A stretch of DNA of 15,239 bases from Bordetella parapertussis (GCA_943328885.2 CALQBT020000015.1:1-15239), one strand, 5' to 3'. Shown: positions 1 to 7,341, counted from the stretch's first letter. The notes: generated by a model not told the origin, from the letters alone. Made by a program: numbers and translations.

Positions 1-119
1 AGGATCCAACCCTTCCAGCCGATCAGCACCCAGGCACTGATCGACATCGCCAGCAGCAGCGCAACCACCGTGCGGCCGATCGCATCGCCTTCGGCCCAGA
101 ATTGCGCCAGGCCTTGCAT
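1..119 (-). CDS. MotA/TolQ/ExbB-family proton channel protein, N-terminal fragment
   Basis: Only the first 39 codons are present; the rest lies beyond the left edge. The translation starts MQGLAQFWAEGDAIGRTVV and runs into a hydrophobic segment at about residues 17-35 that ends in a Trp/Gly-rich stretch. This is typical of the first membrane helix of ExbB/TolQ-like inner-membrane proteins, which use proton flow to energise outer-membrane processes. The ATG at 119 is the only reasonable start because an in-frame TGA lies 27 bases upstream. It follows dapB by 42 bases on the same strand, a neighbourhood I recall from Burkholderiales, so it is probably co-transcribed with bamE and dapB. The family call rests on a short fragment plus context; whether the partner is ExbD- or TolR-like cannot be seen. 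Confidence 0.7.
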   Translation of the reverse strand, partial: MQGLAQFWAEGDAIGRTVVALLLAMSISAWVLIGWKGWI

Positions 120-161
120 CTCAGTGCCGGTTGGCCCGGTGGGTCAAGGCTTGTGTGGCCA

Positions 162-974
162 TCACGAAAGACCCAGCACGTCGTTCATGTCGAACAAACC
201 TTGGGAGCGGCTGGCCAGGAATCGGGCCGCACGCAGGCTGCCCTGCGCATAGGTGGCGCGGCTCGAGCTCTTGTGCGTGATCTCGATGCGCTCGCCCGTG
301 CCGGCGAACAGCACCGTGTGGTCACCCACGATGTCGCCACCGCGGATGGCGGAAAAACCGATCGTCGACGGGTCGCGCTCGCCGGTGACGCCATGGCGGG
401 CGTAGACCGCGCAGTCCTTGAGCTCGCGGCCCAGCGCCGCAGCCAACACCTCGCCGATTTGCAGCGCCGTGCCGCTGGGCGCGTCGACCTTGTGGCGGTG
501 GTGGGCCTCGATGACCTCGATGTCGTAGCCCTGGTTCAGCGCGCGCGCGGCCTGATCCAGCAGCTTGAGCATCACGTTCACACCGACACTCATGTTGGGC
601 GCCAACATCAGGGCGATGTGGTCGGCATGGTCGGCGATCTCGGCTTTTTGGGCCGGCGTGAAGCCGGTGGTGCCGATCACCGCCTTGACGCCGAGCTCGC
701 GGCACAGCTTCAGGTGCGCCAAGGTGCCTTCGGGACGGGTGAAGTCGATCAGCAGCTGTGCCGAGCTCAGGCCTGCGCGCAGGTCGCTGGTGATCATCAC
801 GCCAGTGCTGCGGCCGGCGAAAGCGCCGGCGTCCTGGCCCAGCGCCGGGCTGCCCTCGATGTCGAGCGCGCCGGCCAGCCGGCAGTCGGGCTCGGCCAGC
901 ACGGCTTCGATCAGGACGCGGCCCATCCGGCCCGAGGCGCCGGCGATCGCGATGCGCAGGCGGGCGTCGCTCAT
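162..974 (-). CDS. dapB: 4-hydroxy-tetrahydrodipicolinate reductase
   Basis: Cytoplasmic enzyme of the diaminopimelate/lysine pathway, reducing hydroxy-tetrahydrodipicolinate with NAD(P)H. At 270 aa it has normal family length. Visible motifs: the dinucleotide-binding loop GASGRMG (residues 12-18), GTTGF (101-105), APNMSVGVN (125-133) and the catalytic signature [15 protein letters not shown] (156-170), in which His158 and Lys162 match E. coli His159 and Lys163. The C-terminal half carries [11 protein letters not shown]. Its ATG overlaps the TGA of bamE (ATGA, bases 971-974), so translation is probably coupled to bamE. The gene looks intact. Confidence 0.98.
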   Translation of the reverse strand: MSDARLRIAIAGASGRMGRVLIEAVLAEPDCRLAGALDIEGSPALGQDAGAFAGRSTGVMITSDLRAGLSSAQLLIDFTRPEGTLAHLKLCRELGVKAVIGTTGFTPAQKAEIADHADHIALMLAPNMSVGVNVMLKLLDQAARALNQGYDIEVIEAHHRHKVDAPSGTALQIGEVLAAALGRELKDCAVYARHGVTGERDPSTIGFSAIRGGDIVGDHTVLFAGTGERIEITHKSSSRATYAQGSLRAARFLASRSQGLFDMNDVLGLS

Positions 975-1540
975 GAGGGCTCGAGTGGCGGGTAGCTGCG
1001 CACTGCACCCATCGGCAGCACCGGCATGGCGGCAGTCTTCGGCGGGGGCGGCAGGGCTTGTTTTTGCTCAGGCGTGAGTTCGAGCAGCGGCGCGACGGCC
1101 CTGGGCTGGGTGCGGTTGATCGAGGCCACGAACTCCTGCTCGCTGGGCAGCTCCGGGGCCTCAAGCGTCATGAGCTGGTCGCCCTTGAACGAGGCGACGA
1201 TGCTGCGGCGCTGCGGCTCGGTGCCCTGGCGGTGGATCGTGAACACGTAGTCCCAGCGGTCGGTGTGAAACACATCGGTGAGCATCGGTGAGCCGAGGAT
1301 ATCGCGCACCTGGGCCCGGGACATGCCAGGCTTGATCAGCGCAGCCTGTTCGCGCGTGACCACGTTGCCCTGCACGATGTCCATGCGGTAGGGCTTGATG
1401 AAGCCCAGCAAGTCGCCGCCTGACGTCATGGACGGCAGAGAGGGCATGGACGGTAGCCAGGAGCAGGCTCCGAGCGCCAACAACAGCGCCAGAGTGCCAG
1501 CGCTGCGAACCAAGGGGTGGATTGTCAAGAGGCCTGCCAT
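971..1540 (-). CDS. bamE: Outer-membrane assembly lipoprotein BamE (SmpA/OmlA)
   Basis: Small lipoprotein of the BAM complex, which folds beta-barrel proteins into the outer membrane. With the ATG at 1540 the protein is 189 aa and has a hydrophobic signal ending in lipobox LALGAC, with Cys26 as the lipidated residue. The core holds the family hallmarks [20 protein letters not shown] and the DRWDYVF strand. A Pro-rich tail of about 40 residues follows, as in betaproteobacterial BamE. A GTG at 1573 would add 11 residues; I prefer the ATG because it puts the signal peptide at the N-terminus, although neither start has a strong ribosome-binding site. It overlaps dapB by 4 bases and is divergent from fur with 98 bases between starts. 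Confidence 0.95.
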   Translation of the reverse strand: MAGLLTIHPLVRSAGTLALLLALGACSWLPSMPSLPSMTSGGDLLGFIKPYRMDIVQGNVVTREQAALIKPGMSRAQVRDILGSPMLTDVFHTDRWDYVFTIHRQGTEPQRRSIVASFKGDQLMTLEAPELPSEQEFVASINRTQPRAVAPLLELTPEQKQALPPPPKTAAMPVLPMGAVRSYPPLEPS

Positions 1541-1638
1541 GCTGTGTGGGGCTGAATGTGGGGCGGTGCGCACCCCACGCAGCTGGATATCATCTGCTGA
1601 TTCTAGCCATCCACCCCGTCGCGCCCGCCGGGCCTTTC

Positions 1639-2067
1639 ATGACGAATGCCGACGAACTCAAGAGCAGCGGCCTGAAGGCCACCCTGCCGCGCATCAAGAT
1701 CCTGGAAGTCTTCCAGCGCACGGCGCAGCGGCACATGACGGCGGAAGACGTTTACAAAGCGCTGTTGCAGGACGGCGCTGACGTCGGCTTGGCCACTGTC
1801 TACCGGGTGCTGATGCAGTTCGAGCAGGCCGAACTGCTGTCGCGCAGCCACTTCGAGTCAGGCAAGTCGGTGTTCGAGCTGAACGAAGGGCAGCACCACG
1901 ACCACCTGGTCTGCCTGACCTGTGGCCGGGTCGAGGAGTTCTTCGATGCCGAGATCGAGCAACGCCAGCGAGCGGTTGCTGCAGCGCGTGGCTTTGAACT
2001 GCAAGATCACGCGCTGTCGCTGTACGCGGTGTGCATCAAGCCGGACTGCCAGCAGCGCGGCAAGTAG
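1639..2067 (+). CDS. fur: Ferric uptake regulator
   Basis: Fe(II)-sensing dimeric repressor of iron-uptake genes. From the ATG at 1639 the protein is 142 aa, the usual length. An N-terminal winged helix (about residues 1-80) includes the recognition segment LATVYRVLMQF. The dimerisation domain carries the metal-ligand run EGQHHDHLVC (His86, His87, His89). Two structural zinc-binding Cys pairs, C92-x2-C95 and C132-x4-C137, sit at the positions found in E. coli Fur. The frame is open further upstream, but that extension has no homologous look and runs through the bamE promoter region. fur faces hprK tail to tail with only 12 bases between stops and no terminator hairpin. I found no convincing Fur box upstream, so autoregulation is not supported. 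Confidence 0.98.
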   Translation: MTNADELKSSGLKATLPRIKILEVFQRTAQRHMTAEDVYKALLQDGADVGLATVYRVLMQFEQAELLSRSHFESGKSVFELNEGQHHDHLVCLTCGRVEEFFDAEIEQRQRAVAAARGFELQDHALSLYAVCIKPDCQQRGK

Positions 2068-2079
2068 CCGCGGGCGGGT

Positions 2080-3033
2080 TCACGCCTCGGTCTGCCGCAT
2101 CGCTCGCTGGTGGCGTTCGATGAATTCTTGATAAGTGTCGATGCCGCGCAGTTGCAGGATGGTGTTGCGCACCGCCGCCTCGACCAGCACCGCCAAATTG
2201 CGGCCCGCATCCACCGTGATCACCGCCTTGCGCACGGCGATGCCCAGGATGTCTTCGTACAGCGGTTCGTAAGGCAGGCGCTCGAACTCGCGCTCCATCG
2301 TCTCCTTGCGCACCAGATGGACGATCAGCTTGAGCCGCATCTTGCGCCGTACCGCGGTCTCGCCGAAGATGGCGCGGATGTCGAGCAGGCCGATGCCACG
2401 CACCTCCAGCAGGTTGAGCAGCAGGTCGGGACAGCGACCCTCGAGGGCGCTTTGCGAGATCCGGTAGAAGTCCACCGCATCGTCGGCGACCAGGCCATGG
2501 CCGCGCGAGATCAGTTCCAGCCCCAGTTCGCTCTTGCCCAGTCCGGACTCGCCGGTGAGCAGCACGCCCAGGCCGAGGATGTCCATGAACACGCCGTGCC
2601 GGGTCATCCGATCGGCAAACAGCTGCGCCAGGTAGGTGCGCATGATGTCGATCACATGACCGGCCGAGTCGGCGGTGACGAACAGCGGGATCTCGGCCCG
2701 GTCGCACATCGCCACCAGCCGAACCGGCGGCGTGACGCCGTCCGCGGCGATCAGCACTGGAGGCTCCAGTGTGACGATGCGCGAGATCCGCCTTTCGCAG
2801 TCCTCGGGTGAGGCTTGCGACAGGTAGGCTACTTCACGCCGGCCAACGATTTGCACCCGGTAAGGGTGGATGTAGTTGAGGTAGCCCACCAGATCGGCGG
2901 CCGATTGGGCATCGCGCACCGCCGCCTCGTCGAAGCGACGTTCGGGATGTGCATGGCCGGCGATCCACTCCCAACGCAGCAACTCACGGTGGGATTCGAA
3001 CAGCGCCTCGGCACTGATGGAGGTCGGTTTCAC
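2080..3033 (-). CDS. hprK: HPr kinase/phosphorylase
   Basis: Bifunctional enzyme that phosphorylates HPr on serine and reverses the reaction; in betaproteobacteria it belongs to an incomplete regulatory PTS. The 317-aa protein has an N-terminal DRTGG-like domain, then the kinase core with Walker [10 protein letters not shown] (161-169), the conserved His of [11 protein letters not shown] upstream of it, and the HprK signature [13 protein letters not shown] (about 208-220). The start is GTG at 3033; the N-terminus [13 protein letters not shown] fits the usual betaproteobacterial form. It lies 16 bases after ptsN, so the two should form one transcript. Loss or gain of kinase activity cannot be judged, but all key residues I know are present. 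Confidence 0.97.
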   Translation of the reverse strand: MKPTSISAEALFESHRELLRWEWIAGHAHPERRFDEAAVRDAQSAADLVGYLNYIHPYRVQIVGRREVAYLSQASPEDCERRISRIVTLEPPVLIAADGVTPPVRLVAMCDRAEIPLFVTADSAGHVIDIMRTYLAQLFADRMTRHGVFMDILGLGVLLTGESGLGKSELGLELISRGHGLVADDAVDFYRISQSALEGRCPDLLLNLLEVRGIGLLDIRAIFGETAVRRKMRLKLIVHLVRKETMEREFERLPYEPLYEDILGIAVRKAVITVDAGRNLAVLVEAAVRNTILQLRGIDTYQEFIERHQRAMRQTEA

Positions 3034-3049
3034 GGCGCTTCGGCGCTGC

Positions 3050-3520
3050 TCACGCTGCCGACTTCAGCGGCGCCCATTCAGCGATCAGCTTGTGCAAGCT
3101 GGAGGCATCCTCGCTGAGCTTGAGGCGCTCGCGTAGCTCACGGTCCGACAGCATCTCGGCGATCTCCGAAAGAATCTCGAGATGGCGCTGAGTGGCTGCC
3201 TCGGGCACCAGCAGAAATATCAGCAGGCTGACGGGCTCGTCATCTGGCGCGTCGAAAGGAAGTGGTTGTGCGACCCGGATCACCGCTGCCAAAGGGCTCT
3301 TCAGCCCTTTGATTCGGCCGTGCGGGATCGCCACGCCATGGCCCAGACCGGTGGAGCCCAGGCGTTCGCGAGCGAACAGGTTGTCTGTGACGGTGGCGCG
3401 GGCGATCGCATGGTGGTTTTCAAACAACATGCCGGCGTGCTCGAACACGCGTTTCTTGCTGGTCGCCTCGATCCCTACCAACACATTGGTTGCGGGCAGG
3501 ATGGCGGTGAGACGGTTCAT
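3050..3520 (-). CDS. ptsN: PTS IIA-like nitrogen-regulatory protein (EIIA-Ntr)
   Basis: Phosphoacceptor of the nitrogen PTS (EI-Ntr, NPr, EIIA-Ntr), a regulatory rather than sugar-transporting chain. At 156 aa it has normal length. The active-site segment [12 protein letters not shown] (59-69) contains His67, equivalent to the phosphorylated His73 of E. coli PtsN. The segment [22 protein letters not shown] is typical of the family. The ATG at 3520 is preceded by a purine-rich GGGGGGAA ribosome-binding site. It is followed by hprK after 16 bases and has its own promoter (3586-3613), downstream of the hpf terminator. Confidence 0.97.
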   Translation of the reverse strand: MNRLTAILPATNVLVGIEATSKKRVFEHAGMLFENHHAIARATVTDNLFARERLGSTGLGHGVAIPHGRIKGLKSPLAAVIRVAQPLPFDAPDDEPVSLLIFLLVPEAATQRHLEILSEIAEMLSDRELRERLKLSEDASSLHKLIAEWAPLKSAA

Positions 3521-3585
3521 GACGTTCCCCCCGCGTGCTCGCCGCTTTTGGCTGGCACAACCACGGGGCCTGTGACTGAAGCATG

Positions 3586-3613
3586 ATTATAGAAAGGCAT
3601 TGCCGCGCCGCAA
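3586..3613 (-). promoter_or_regulatory. Sigma-70 promoter of ptsN-hprK
   Basis: On the minus strand a perfect TATAAT (3591-3586) follows a weaker -35 TTGCGG (3613-3608) with a 16-base spacer, about 65 bases upstream of the ptsN ATG. It lies between the hpf terminator and ptsN, where a promoter is needed. The -10 is the strongest in the window; the -35 matches only about half of consensus. Confidence 0.6.
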
Positions 3614-3676
3614 TGCACGCAGGCGTCAGATGTGTCAGCTGTTGTCACGATGCCTCAGTTGTTGAGGTGTCAGCGA

Positions 3677-3701
3677 CAAAAACGGCCCCTTTAGGGGCCG
3701 C
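3677..3701 (-). terminator. Intrinsic terminator of hpf
   Basis: Read on the minus strand, a perfect 7-bp GC stem (CGGCCCC / GGGGCCG) closes a TAAA loop and is followed directly by TTTTT. It begins about 20 bases after the hpf stop codon. This is a textbook Rho-independent terminator, and it separates hpf from ptsN-hprK. Confidence 0.85.
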
Positions 3702-3719
3702 AGAGGCTGTGACGCCGGC

Positions 3720-4061
3720 CTACGCCAGATCGGTGTCGATACGTTTGGGCGCCGGATGGTGATGGTCTTGCAGCTTGTCTTTGTGGCGACAGACCTGGCG
3801 ATCAAGCTTGTCCATCAGCTGGTCGATCGCAGCATAGAGATCCTCATGCGACTGCTCGACAAAGATGTCCTTTCCCTTGGCGTGGAGTGTCACTTCGGCT
3901 TTTTGCCGTCGTTCCTTCTCCTTGAGTTTCTCGACTGTCAGCAGAACACTGATGTCGACCACCTGATCAAAGTGCCTGGTGACCCGATCCAGTTTGCTCA
4001 GCACGTACTCGCGCAGTGCTGGTGTCACGTCCAGATGGTGTCCGCTGATCGTCAGGTTCAT
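3720..4061 (-). CDS. hpf: Ribosome hibernation-promoting factor, short form
   Basis: Binds the 30S decoding region and helps convert ribosomes to inactive dimers in stationary phase. At 113 aa it is the short form, lacking the long-HPF dimerisation domain. Visible features: N-terminal [20 protein letters not shown], then [12 protein letters not shown], the basic strand [16 protein letters not shown] and the [18 protein letters not shown] helix, with a basic His-rich tail. A good ribosome-binding site (AAAGGA) precedes the ATG. In many Burkholderiales it follows rpoN; here the 470 bases upstream hold no gene and then a divergent regulator, so the usual rpoN link is absent. I could not identify its promoter with confidence. 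Confidence 0.96.
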   Translation of the reverse strand: MNLTISGHHLDVTPALREYVLSKLDRVTRHFDQVVDISVLLTVEKLKEKERRQKAEVTLHAKGKDIFVEQSHEDLYAAIDQLMDKLDRQVCRHKDKLQDHHHPAPKRIDTDLA

Positions 4062-4531
4062 CGGATCGTCCTTTCAAAAGGGTTGTCGGAAACTGGGCGG
4101 GCCACAGCGCCTGACCTCAACGGCATGGCCGGTACGCCCGCTTCGAGTGTGCGCTCATTTCCGGGTTCTTGACAAGGGCGTCGCGTCAGCTTGGTCAACT
4201 CGATGCGCTCGATGGGTGAATGGCATCGAACCGGCTGCCACGCCGTGGCACGTTAGGTCTTTGCCTCAGCGGAGCTGCCGTTTCATCCGGTGGCGGCTGC
4301 AATCCAACCTAGCGCAGCGGAAACACGTTAAAATGTCGTATTCGACAGCGGCAGCAGGTCGACCTTGGTCAGCCTCAAGTCGGATTGTTTTCCCAGATTC
4401 TGAAGCCGCCACCAGGTATGAGGGCGGTCAGTTTTGCCAGCATTGGGTCGCTGGTTGGTGTCTTTCCGGTCAACGTGGGGGTGCCGATTGGCATGTGCCA
4501 TCATTAGCGGAGCGGGTGGTTTCGTAGCAGC
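4062..4531. other. Gene-free divergent intergenic region between hpf and the HTH-receiver regulator
   Basis: This 470-base stretch has no reading frame with a credible start and recognisable product on either strand. It should hold the promoters of hpf (minus) and of the regulator at 4532 (plus). Candidate elements are a plus-strand TAAAAT (4329-4334) next to an imperfect palindrome GTCGTATTCGAC (4335-4346), a perfect palindrome at 4236-4250, and an inverted repeat TGGCA-TG-TGCCA at 4489-4500 just upstream of the regulator. None has a clear matching -35. Confidence 0.6.
4236..4250. repeat. Perfect 15-bp palindrome, possible operator
   Basis: TGCCACG-C-CGTGGCA has perfect 7-base arms around one central base, inside the hpf/regulator intergenic region. 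The size and symmetry fit a dimeric regulator site. The DNA-binding protein encoded at 4532 is one candidate ligand, by position only. Confidence 0.4.
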
Positions 4532-5158
4532 ATGAGAAAAAGCGCGACGAATAACGATGTCTTGTCGACCCGTGAAGCCGCTGAGCGCTTGGGCGTCGCG
4601 TTGCGCACGATCCAGCTTTGGGTCGAAGCCGGGGTGTTGCCGGCCTGGAAGACAGCGGGCGGGCATCGCCGGATTTCGCGGGAAGCGGTTGATCGGCTGT
4701 CGGGTCAGCGCCGAGCGGCACTGTCAGACGACACGACTTACCTGCCGGCTGTAGGTCAAGCTGATGCGCGACTGCGGGTGATGGTGGTCGAGGACGAGCC
4801 CGAGTTGCTGAGGCTGTTCGTGATGATGATCGACGGTTGGGAGTTGCCGGTGGTCGTGACCCCCGCTACCAACGGTTTCGAGGCCTTGATCCTGATGGGA
4901 CAGCACCGGCCTGATCTGCTGCTGACCGATCTCAACATGCCGGGCATGGATGGATTCAAGATGATCGCTTCATTGCGTGCGGTCGGGTCGGCATTCGATG
5001 ACATGGAGATCGTGGTGGTGACTGCGCTGACCCCTGACGAAATTGACCGCCGAGGCGGTCTGCCTGAGGGGGTGAGGGTGTTTTGCAAACCTCTGCCCTT
5101 CGAGGAATTGGAGTCACTGATGCGCGGCCGCGCTGCCTCGCTGCCGCCTGTCACCTGA
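4532..5158 (+). CDS. Response regulator with N-terminal excisionase/MerR-type HTH and C-terminal receiver
   Basis: The 208-aa protein has reversed architecture for a response regulator. Residues 9-56 form an excisionase-like winged helix (LSTREAAERLGVALRTIQLW, then AGVLPAWKTAGGHRRISREAV), the DNA-binding fold of MerR/excisionase proteins. After a linker (about 57-80), residues 81-197 form a CheY-like receiver. Its acidic pair is Glu87/Asp88, the likely phosphoacceptor is Asp133 in LTDLNMPGMDG, the switch Thr is Thr164 and the conserved Lys is Lys186. All phosphorylation residues are present, so it should be a working two-component regulator. No histidine kinase is encoded nearby. The ATG at 4532 lacks a strong ribosome-binding site. 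The following receiver gene (5283) is probably functionally linked. Target genes are unknown. Confidence 0.9.
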   Translation: MRKSATNNDVLSTREAAERLGVALRTIQLWVEAGVLPAWKTAGGHRRISREAVDRLSGQRRAALSDDTTYLPAVGQADARLRVMVVEDEPELLRLFVMMIDGWELPVVVTPATNGFEALILMGQHRPDLLLTDLNMPGMDGFKMIASLRAVGSAFDDMEIVVVTALTPDEIDRRGGLPEGVRVFCKPLPFEELESLMRGRAASLPPVT

Positions 5159-5210
5159 GTCGGCCCAGGCCGCTTGCTGCGCTCGAGCCGGGCCGGCGTC
5201 CGGGGCCGAC
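5159..5210 (+). other. Long-range inverted repeat after the HTH-receiver gene
   Basis: GTCGGCCC begins at the base after the stop codon and is perfectly complementary to GGGCCGAC at 5203-5210, enclosing a GC-rich 36-base loop. No T-tract follows, so it is not a classical terminator. It may stabilise or process the transcript between the two regulator genes. Confidence 0.35.
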
Positions 5211-5282
5211 AATGCCTGGAGTGGGCGGTTGATGCCCAGCATCAGGGAGCGGAGCTGAGCGCAAACACTCGGAGCCTCCGTC

Positions 5283-5654
5283 ATGAAACGCTTGCTGATC
5301 GTCGAAGACCAGGCGGACCTGCGCAAACTGGTCCGCATGATGCTCGAATTCGAGGGCTACGATCTCCACGAGGCAGTCAACGGCGATGAAGGCCTGCGCA
5401 AGGCCGTTGAGATTTTGCCCGACCTGATACTGCTCGACGTGATGATGCCGGGCGAGTTGGATGGTCTGGCAGTCTGCGCCCGCGTTCGTGCCGAACCGGT
5501 GCTGCGCCATACCCGGGTCGTGCTGATGTCGGCCCGCAGCCAGCCCGCGGACGTCGAAGTGGGCGTACGGGCGGGCGCCGACGCCTACCTCGTCAAGCCT
5601 TTCAGCCCGCTGCGTCTGATCGAGACCATCGAGCGCTTGCTGCCGGCTGGCTGA
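5283..5654 (+). CDS. Stand-alone CheY-like response regulator receiver
   Basis: The 123-aa protein is a single receiver domain with no output domain. Visible features: the acidic pocket Glu8/Asp9 (LLIVEDQ), phosphoacceptor Asp52 in LILLDVMMPG, Ser83 in the switch position, and Lys105 in YLVKPFSP. Such proteins act by binding a partner or as phosphorelay intermediates. A GGAG ribosome-binding site lies 8 bases before the ATG. It follows the HTH-receiver regulator by 124 bases on the same strand, suggesting one signalling module, but no kinase, phosphotransfer protein or chemotaxis gene is in view. A putative promoter for the next gene begins 26 bases after its stop. Confidence 0.93.
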   Translation: MKRLLIVEDQADLRKLVRMMLEFEGYDLHEAVNGDEGLRKAVEILPDLILLDVMMPGELDGLAVCARVRAEPVLRHTRVVLMSARSQPADVEVGVRAGADAYLVKPFSPLRLIETIERLLPAG

Positions 5655-5679
5655 TCGGGTCTTGCCGGCCTGATCGCGC

Positions 5680-5707
5680 TTTTCAGCCCGGGTGCCGGTG
5701 AGATAAT
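5680..5707 (+). promoter_or_regulatory. Putative extended -10 promoter of corA
   Basis: TTTTCA (5680-5685) and GATAAT (5702-5707) are separated by 16 bases, and the -10 is preceded by TGA, giving an extended -10 (TGnGATAAT). Transcription from here would give a leader of about 150 bases before the corA start. Confidence 0.45.
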
Positions 5708-5730
5708 GGACGCCTTGTTTCGCAGGAGCA

Positions 5731-5829
5731 ATGCATTGGACCCCAGTCACCCTCGATGACCGTCCACGCCAGTCTGGATCTGGGGTGAGGCGGTTGGCAG
5801 GCCCTTATTCCCCGGATCATTGCCGGTAG
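5731..5829 (+). CDS. Possible 32-codon leader ORF upstream of corA
   Basis: An ATG at 5731, preceded closely by AGGAG (5724-5728), opens a 32-codon frame ending in TAG at 5827-5829, 36 bases before the corA ATG. The peptide has several Pro and Arg residues (it begins MHWTPVTLDDRPRQ) and no recognisable domain. The two-base gap between AGGAG and ATG is shorter than usual. It could be a regulatory leader peptide, as known for some enterobacterial Mg2+ transporter genes, but no homology is claimed. Confidence 0.3.
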   Translation: MHWTPVTLDDRPRQSGSGVRRLAGPYSPDHCR

Positions 5830-5866
5830 CTCTTCAAGGGTTGCCGCCCAGCGCTGGAACACCCCA
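5740..5866 (+). promoter_or_regulatory. Mutually exclusive pairings in the corA leader
   Basis: The G-rich segment at 5780-5787 (CTGGGGTG) has three possible partners. ACCCCAG at 5740-5746 pairs over 7 bp. CCCCGGATC at 5810-5818 pairs with GATCTGGGG over 9 bp with one G-U. CACCCCA at 5860-5866 pairs over 7 bp and reaches the A of the corA start codon. Only one can form at a time. A perfect CCAGCGCTGG palindrome (5848-5857) also covers the weak GGA ribosome-binding site. This resembles an attenuator or translational switch, but chance complementarity is possible in GC-rich DNA. Confidence 0.35.
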
Positions 5867-6828
5867 TGCTCAATGTCTTCACGCTGGTCCAAGGCCGGCT
5901 GGTGCAGCAAGAGATCGACAAGCCCGCGATGCTGAACGAAGCGCAGCCGGTATGGGTCGACCTCGAGGCGCCTCTGGCGGTCGAAAAAGGCTGGATTGCC
6001 GCACACTTCGGCCTGACGATTCCCGATGACATCGTCGACGACGATCTGGAGGAGTCGGCGCGCTTTTACGAGGAAGACAACGGTGAACTGCACATCCGCT
6101 CTGACTTCCTGATCGACGATGATGTGACCCCGCGCAACGTCCGGGTGGCCTTCATCCTCAAGGACGGGGTGCTGTTTTCGGTCCATGGCGAAGATCTGCC
6201 GGTGTTCCGCCTGCTGCGGCTGCGGGCACGGCGAATCCCGGCGATGATCGGCGACGCCAAGGACGTGTTGCTCAAGCTCTACGACGCCGATGCCGAATAC
6301 TCGGCCGATGCGCTCGAGGGGATTTATGACAGCCTGGAGAAAGTCAGCGCGCGCGTGCTCAAGCAGGAGGTGGACGATCAGGCCGCCGGGGCCGCGCTGG
6401 GTGCGATCGCCAAGGAAGAAGACCTCAACGGGCGGGTGCGGCGCAATGTGATGGACACGCGGCGGGCAGTGAGCTTCATGATGCGCAGCCGCATGCTCAA
6501 TGCCGAGCAGTTCGAGGAGGCGCGGCAGATCTTGCGCGACATCGACTCGCTCGATTCCCACACTGCCTTCGTGTTCGACAAGATCAACTTCCTGATGGCC
6601 GCAACGGTCGGCTTCATCAACATCAACCAGAACAAGGTCATCAAGATCTTCTCGGTGGCCAGTGTTGCCTTGCTGCCGCCAACGCTGATCGCCAGCATCT
6701 ACGGCATGAATTTCAAGTTCATGCCCGAGCTTGCCCTGGCCTGGGGTTACCCGTTTGCGCTCGCGCTGATGGTCGGGTCGGTGGCCGCGCCCTTCATCTA
6801 TTTCCGCCGCAAAGGCTGGCTGCGCTGA
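5866..6828 (+). CDS. corA: CorA-family magnesium/cobalt transporter
   Basis: Homopentameric inner-membrane channel for Mg2+ (also Co2+ and Ni2+). At 320 aa it has normal length. A large cytoplasmic N-terminal domain rich in acidic residues (about 1-240) leads through a long helix into two C-terminal membrane segments, about 260-279 and 295-313. Between them lies the selectivity motif GMN at 280-282 (IYGMNFKFMPEL), the family's defining sequence, and the protein ends in a short basic tail (RRKGWLR). The first in-frame ATG is used; its ribosome-binding site is weak (GGA) and lies in a palindrome. The gene stands alone on the plus strand, converging on the minus-strand lipid operon. Regulation may involve the structured leader. 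Confidence 0.95.
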   Translation: MLNVFTLVQGRLVQQEIDKPAMLNEAQPVWVDLEAPLAVEKGWIAAHFGLTIPDDIVDDDLEESARFYEEDNGELHIRSDFLIDDDVTPRNVRVAFILKDGVLFSVHGEDLPVFRLLRLRARRIPAMIGDAKDVLLKLYDADAEYSADALEGIYDSLEKVSARVLKQEVDDQAAGAALGAIAKEEDLNGRVRRNVMDTRRAVSFMMRSRMLNAEQFEEARQILRDIDSLDSHTAFVFDKINFLMAATVGFININQNKVIKIFSVASVALLPPTLIASIYGMNFKFMPELALAWGYPFALALMVGSVAAPFIYFRRKGWLR

Positions 6829-6829
6829 G

Positions 6830-6856
6830 GCTTCGCCCGCCTATGAGCGGGCAAGC
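6830..6856. terminator. Hairpin between convergent corA and the lipid operon
   Basis: GCTT-c-GCCCGC pairs with GCGGGC-AAGC around a CTATGA loop (10 bp with one bulge), starting just after the corA stop. There is no T-tract on either strand, so it is at best a weak or Rho-assisted terminator shared by the convergent units. Confidence 0.35.
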
Positions 6857-6894
6857 GCCTGAGGCCGGCCTGGGACAGACAGGACCTGCGCCCT

Positions 6895-7341
6895 TCAGCC
6901 CGCTGCGCGTCGTTTCAGCCAGCGCATCAGCGCGCCGATCAGCGGCAGCTTCTCGTACAGTTCCTCGGCAGCGTCCCAGTAGTCGCGGTGCAGCGTCACC
7001 CGGCCGTCGGTGCCGAAGCGCAGGTGGCTGGCGCCGTGGATGCGCAAGGCCCTGCCTGCTGTGCCGCGGGTCCGGAAGTCGAAATCCCAGGTCAAAAAGA
7101 CATGGTCGTCAGCGGCCACGATGTCGAGCATCACGAAGCGCGGCGCGTCCAGTGTTGCGAACATGTGTTCGAAGATGCGACGGATCGCCGGCAAGCCCTG
7201 AACCTCGTTGAACGGATCCTTGAACCGCGCCTGATCGTCGTAGACCTGGCCCAGCGCCGACAGGTCGTCGACCGAAAGCGTCTCAAAGAGCTGTACCACC
7301 CGTTGCACCCGGGGGTCGGCATGGCGCGCTGCCTCAGCCAT
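6895..7341 (-). CDS. SnoaL/NTF2-like nuclear transport factor 2 family protein
   Basis: The 148-aa protein is the last gene of the eight-gene operon. The pattern of N-terminal helix, YDDQARFKDPFNEVQG, WDFDFRTR and the late strand GRVTLHRDYWDAAEELYEKLP matches SnoaL-like cone-fold proteins, which bind small hydrophobic ligands and sometimes catalyse isomerisation or hydrolysis. The ATG at 7341 sits inside the end of the preceding dehydrogenase gene (8-base overlap), which favours it over longer upstream frames with Arg/Ser-rich, non-family sequence. Proteins of this type recur with the short-chain dehydrogenase in this operon class. The substrate is unknown; a lipid-derived one is my inference. 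Confidence 0.85.
   Translation of the reverse strand: MAEAARHADPRVQRVVQLFETLSVDDLSALGQVYDDQARFKDPFNEVQGLPAIRRIFEHMFATLDAPRFVMLDIVAADDHVFLTWDFDFRTRGTAGRALRIHGASHLRFGTDGRVTLHRDYWDAAEELYEKLPLIGALMRWLKRRAAG

Noticed and set aside
102..995. Long open frame antisense to dapB (and similar ones antisense to hprK, the methyltransferase and the FAD gene)
   Set aside because: High GC makes long antisense frames common. Their translations are low-complexity and show no family motif, while the opposite strand encodes clear enzymes.
1580..1605. Fur box between bamE and fur
   Set aside because: GATATCATCTGCTGATTC shows only partial likeness to GATAATGATAATCATTATC repeats, too weak to call.
4169..4197. Plus-strand promoter with perfect TTGACA at 4169-4174
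   Set aside because: No TATAAT-like sequence lies 16-18 bases downstream; the TTGACA is part of a short CTTGACAAG palindrome.
4245..4264. Sigma-54-like promoter (TGGCACG followed by TTTGC)
   Set aside because: The GG and GC dinucleotides are separated by 14 bases instead of the required 10, and no enhancer-binding gene is nearby.
5641..5676. Direct repeat TGCCGGC...CTGATCG at the end of the receiver gene
   Set aside because: Short, imperfect, partly coding and GC-rich; most likely chance or a small local duplication.
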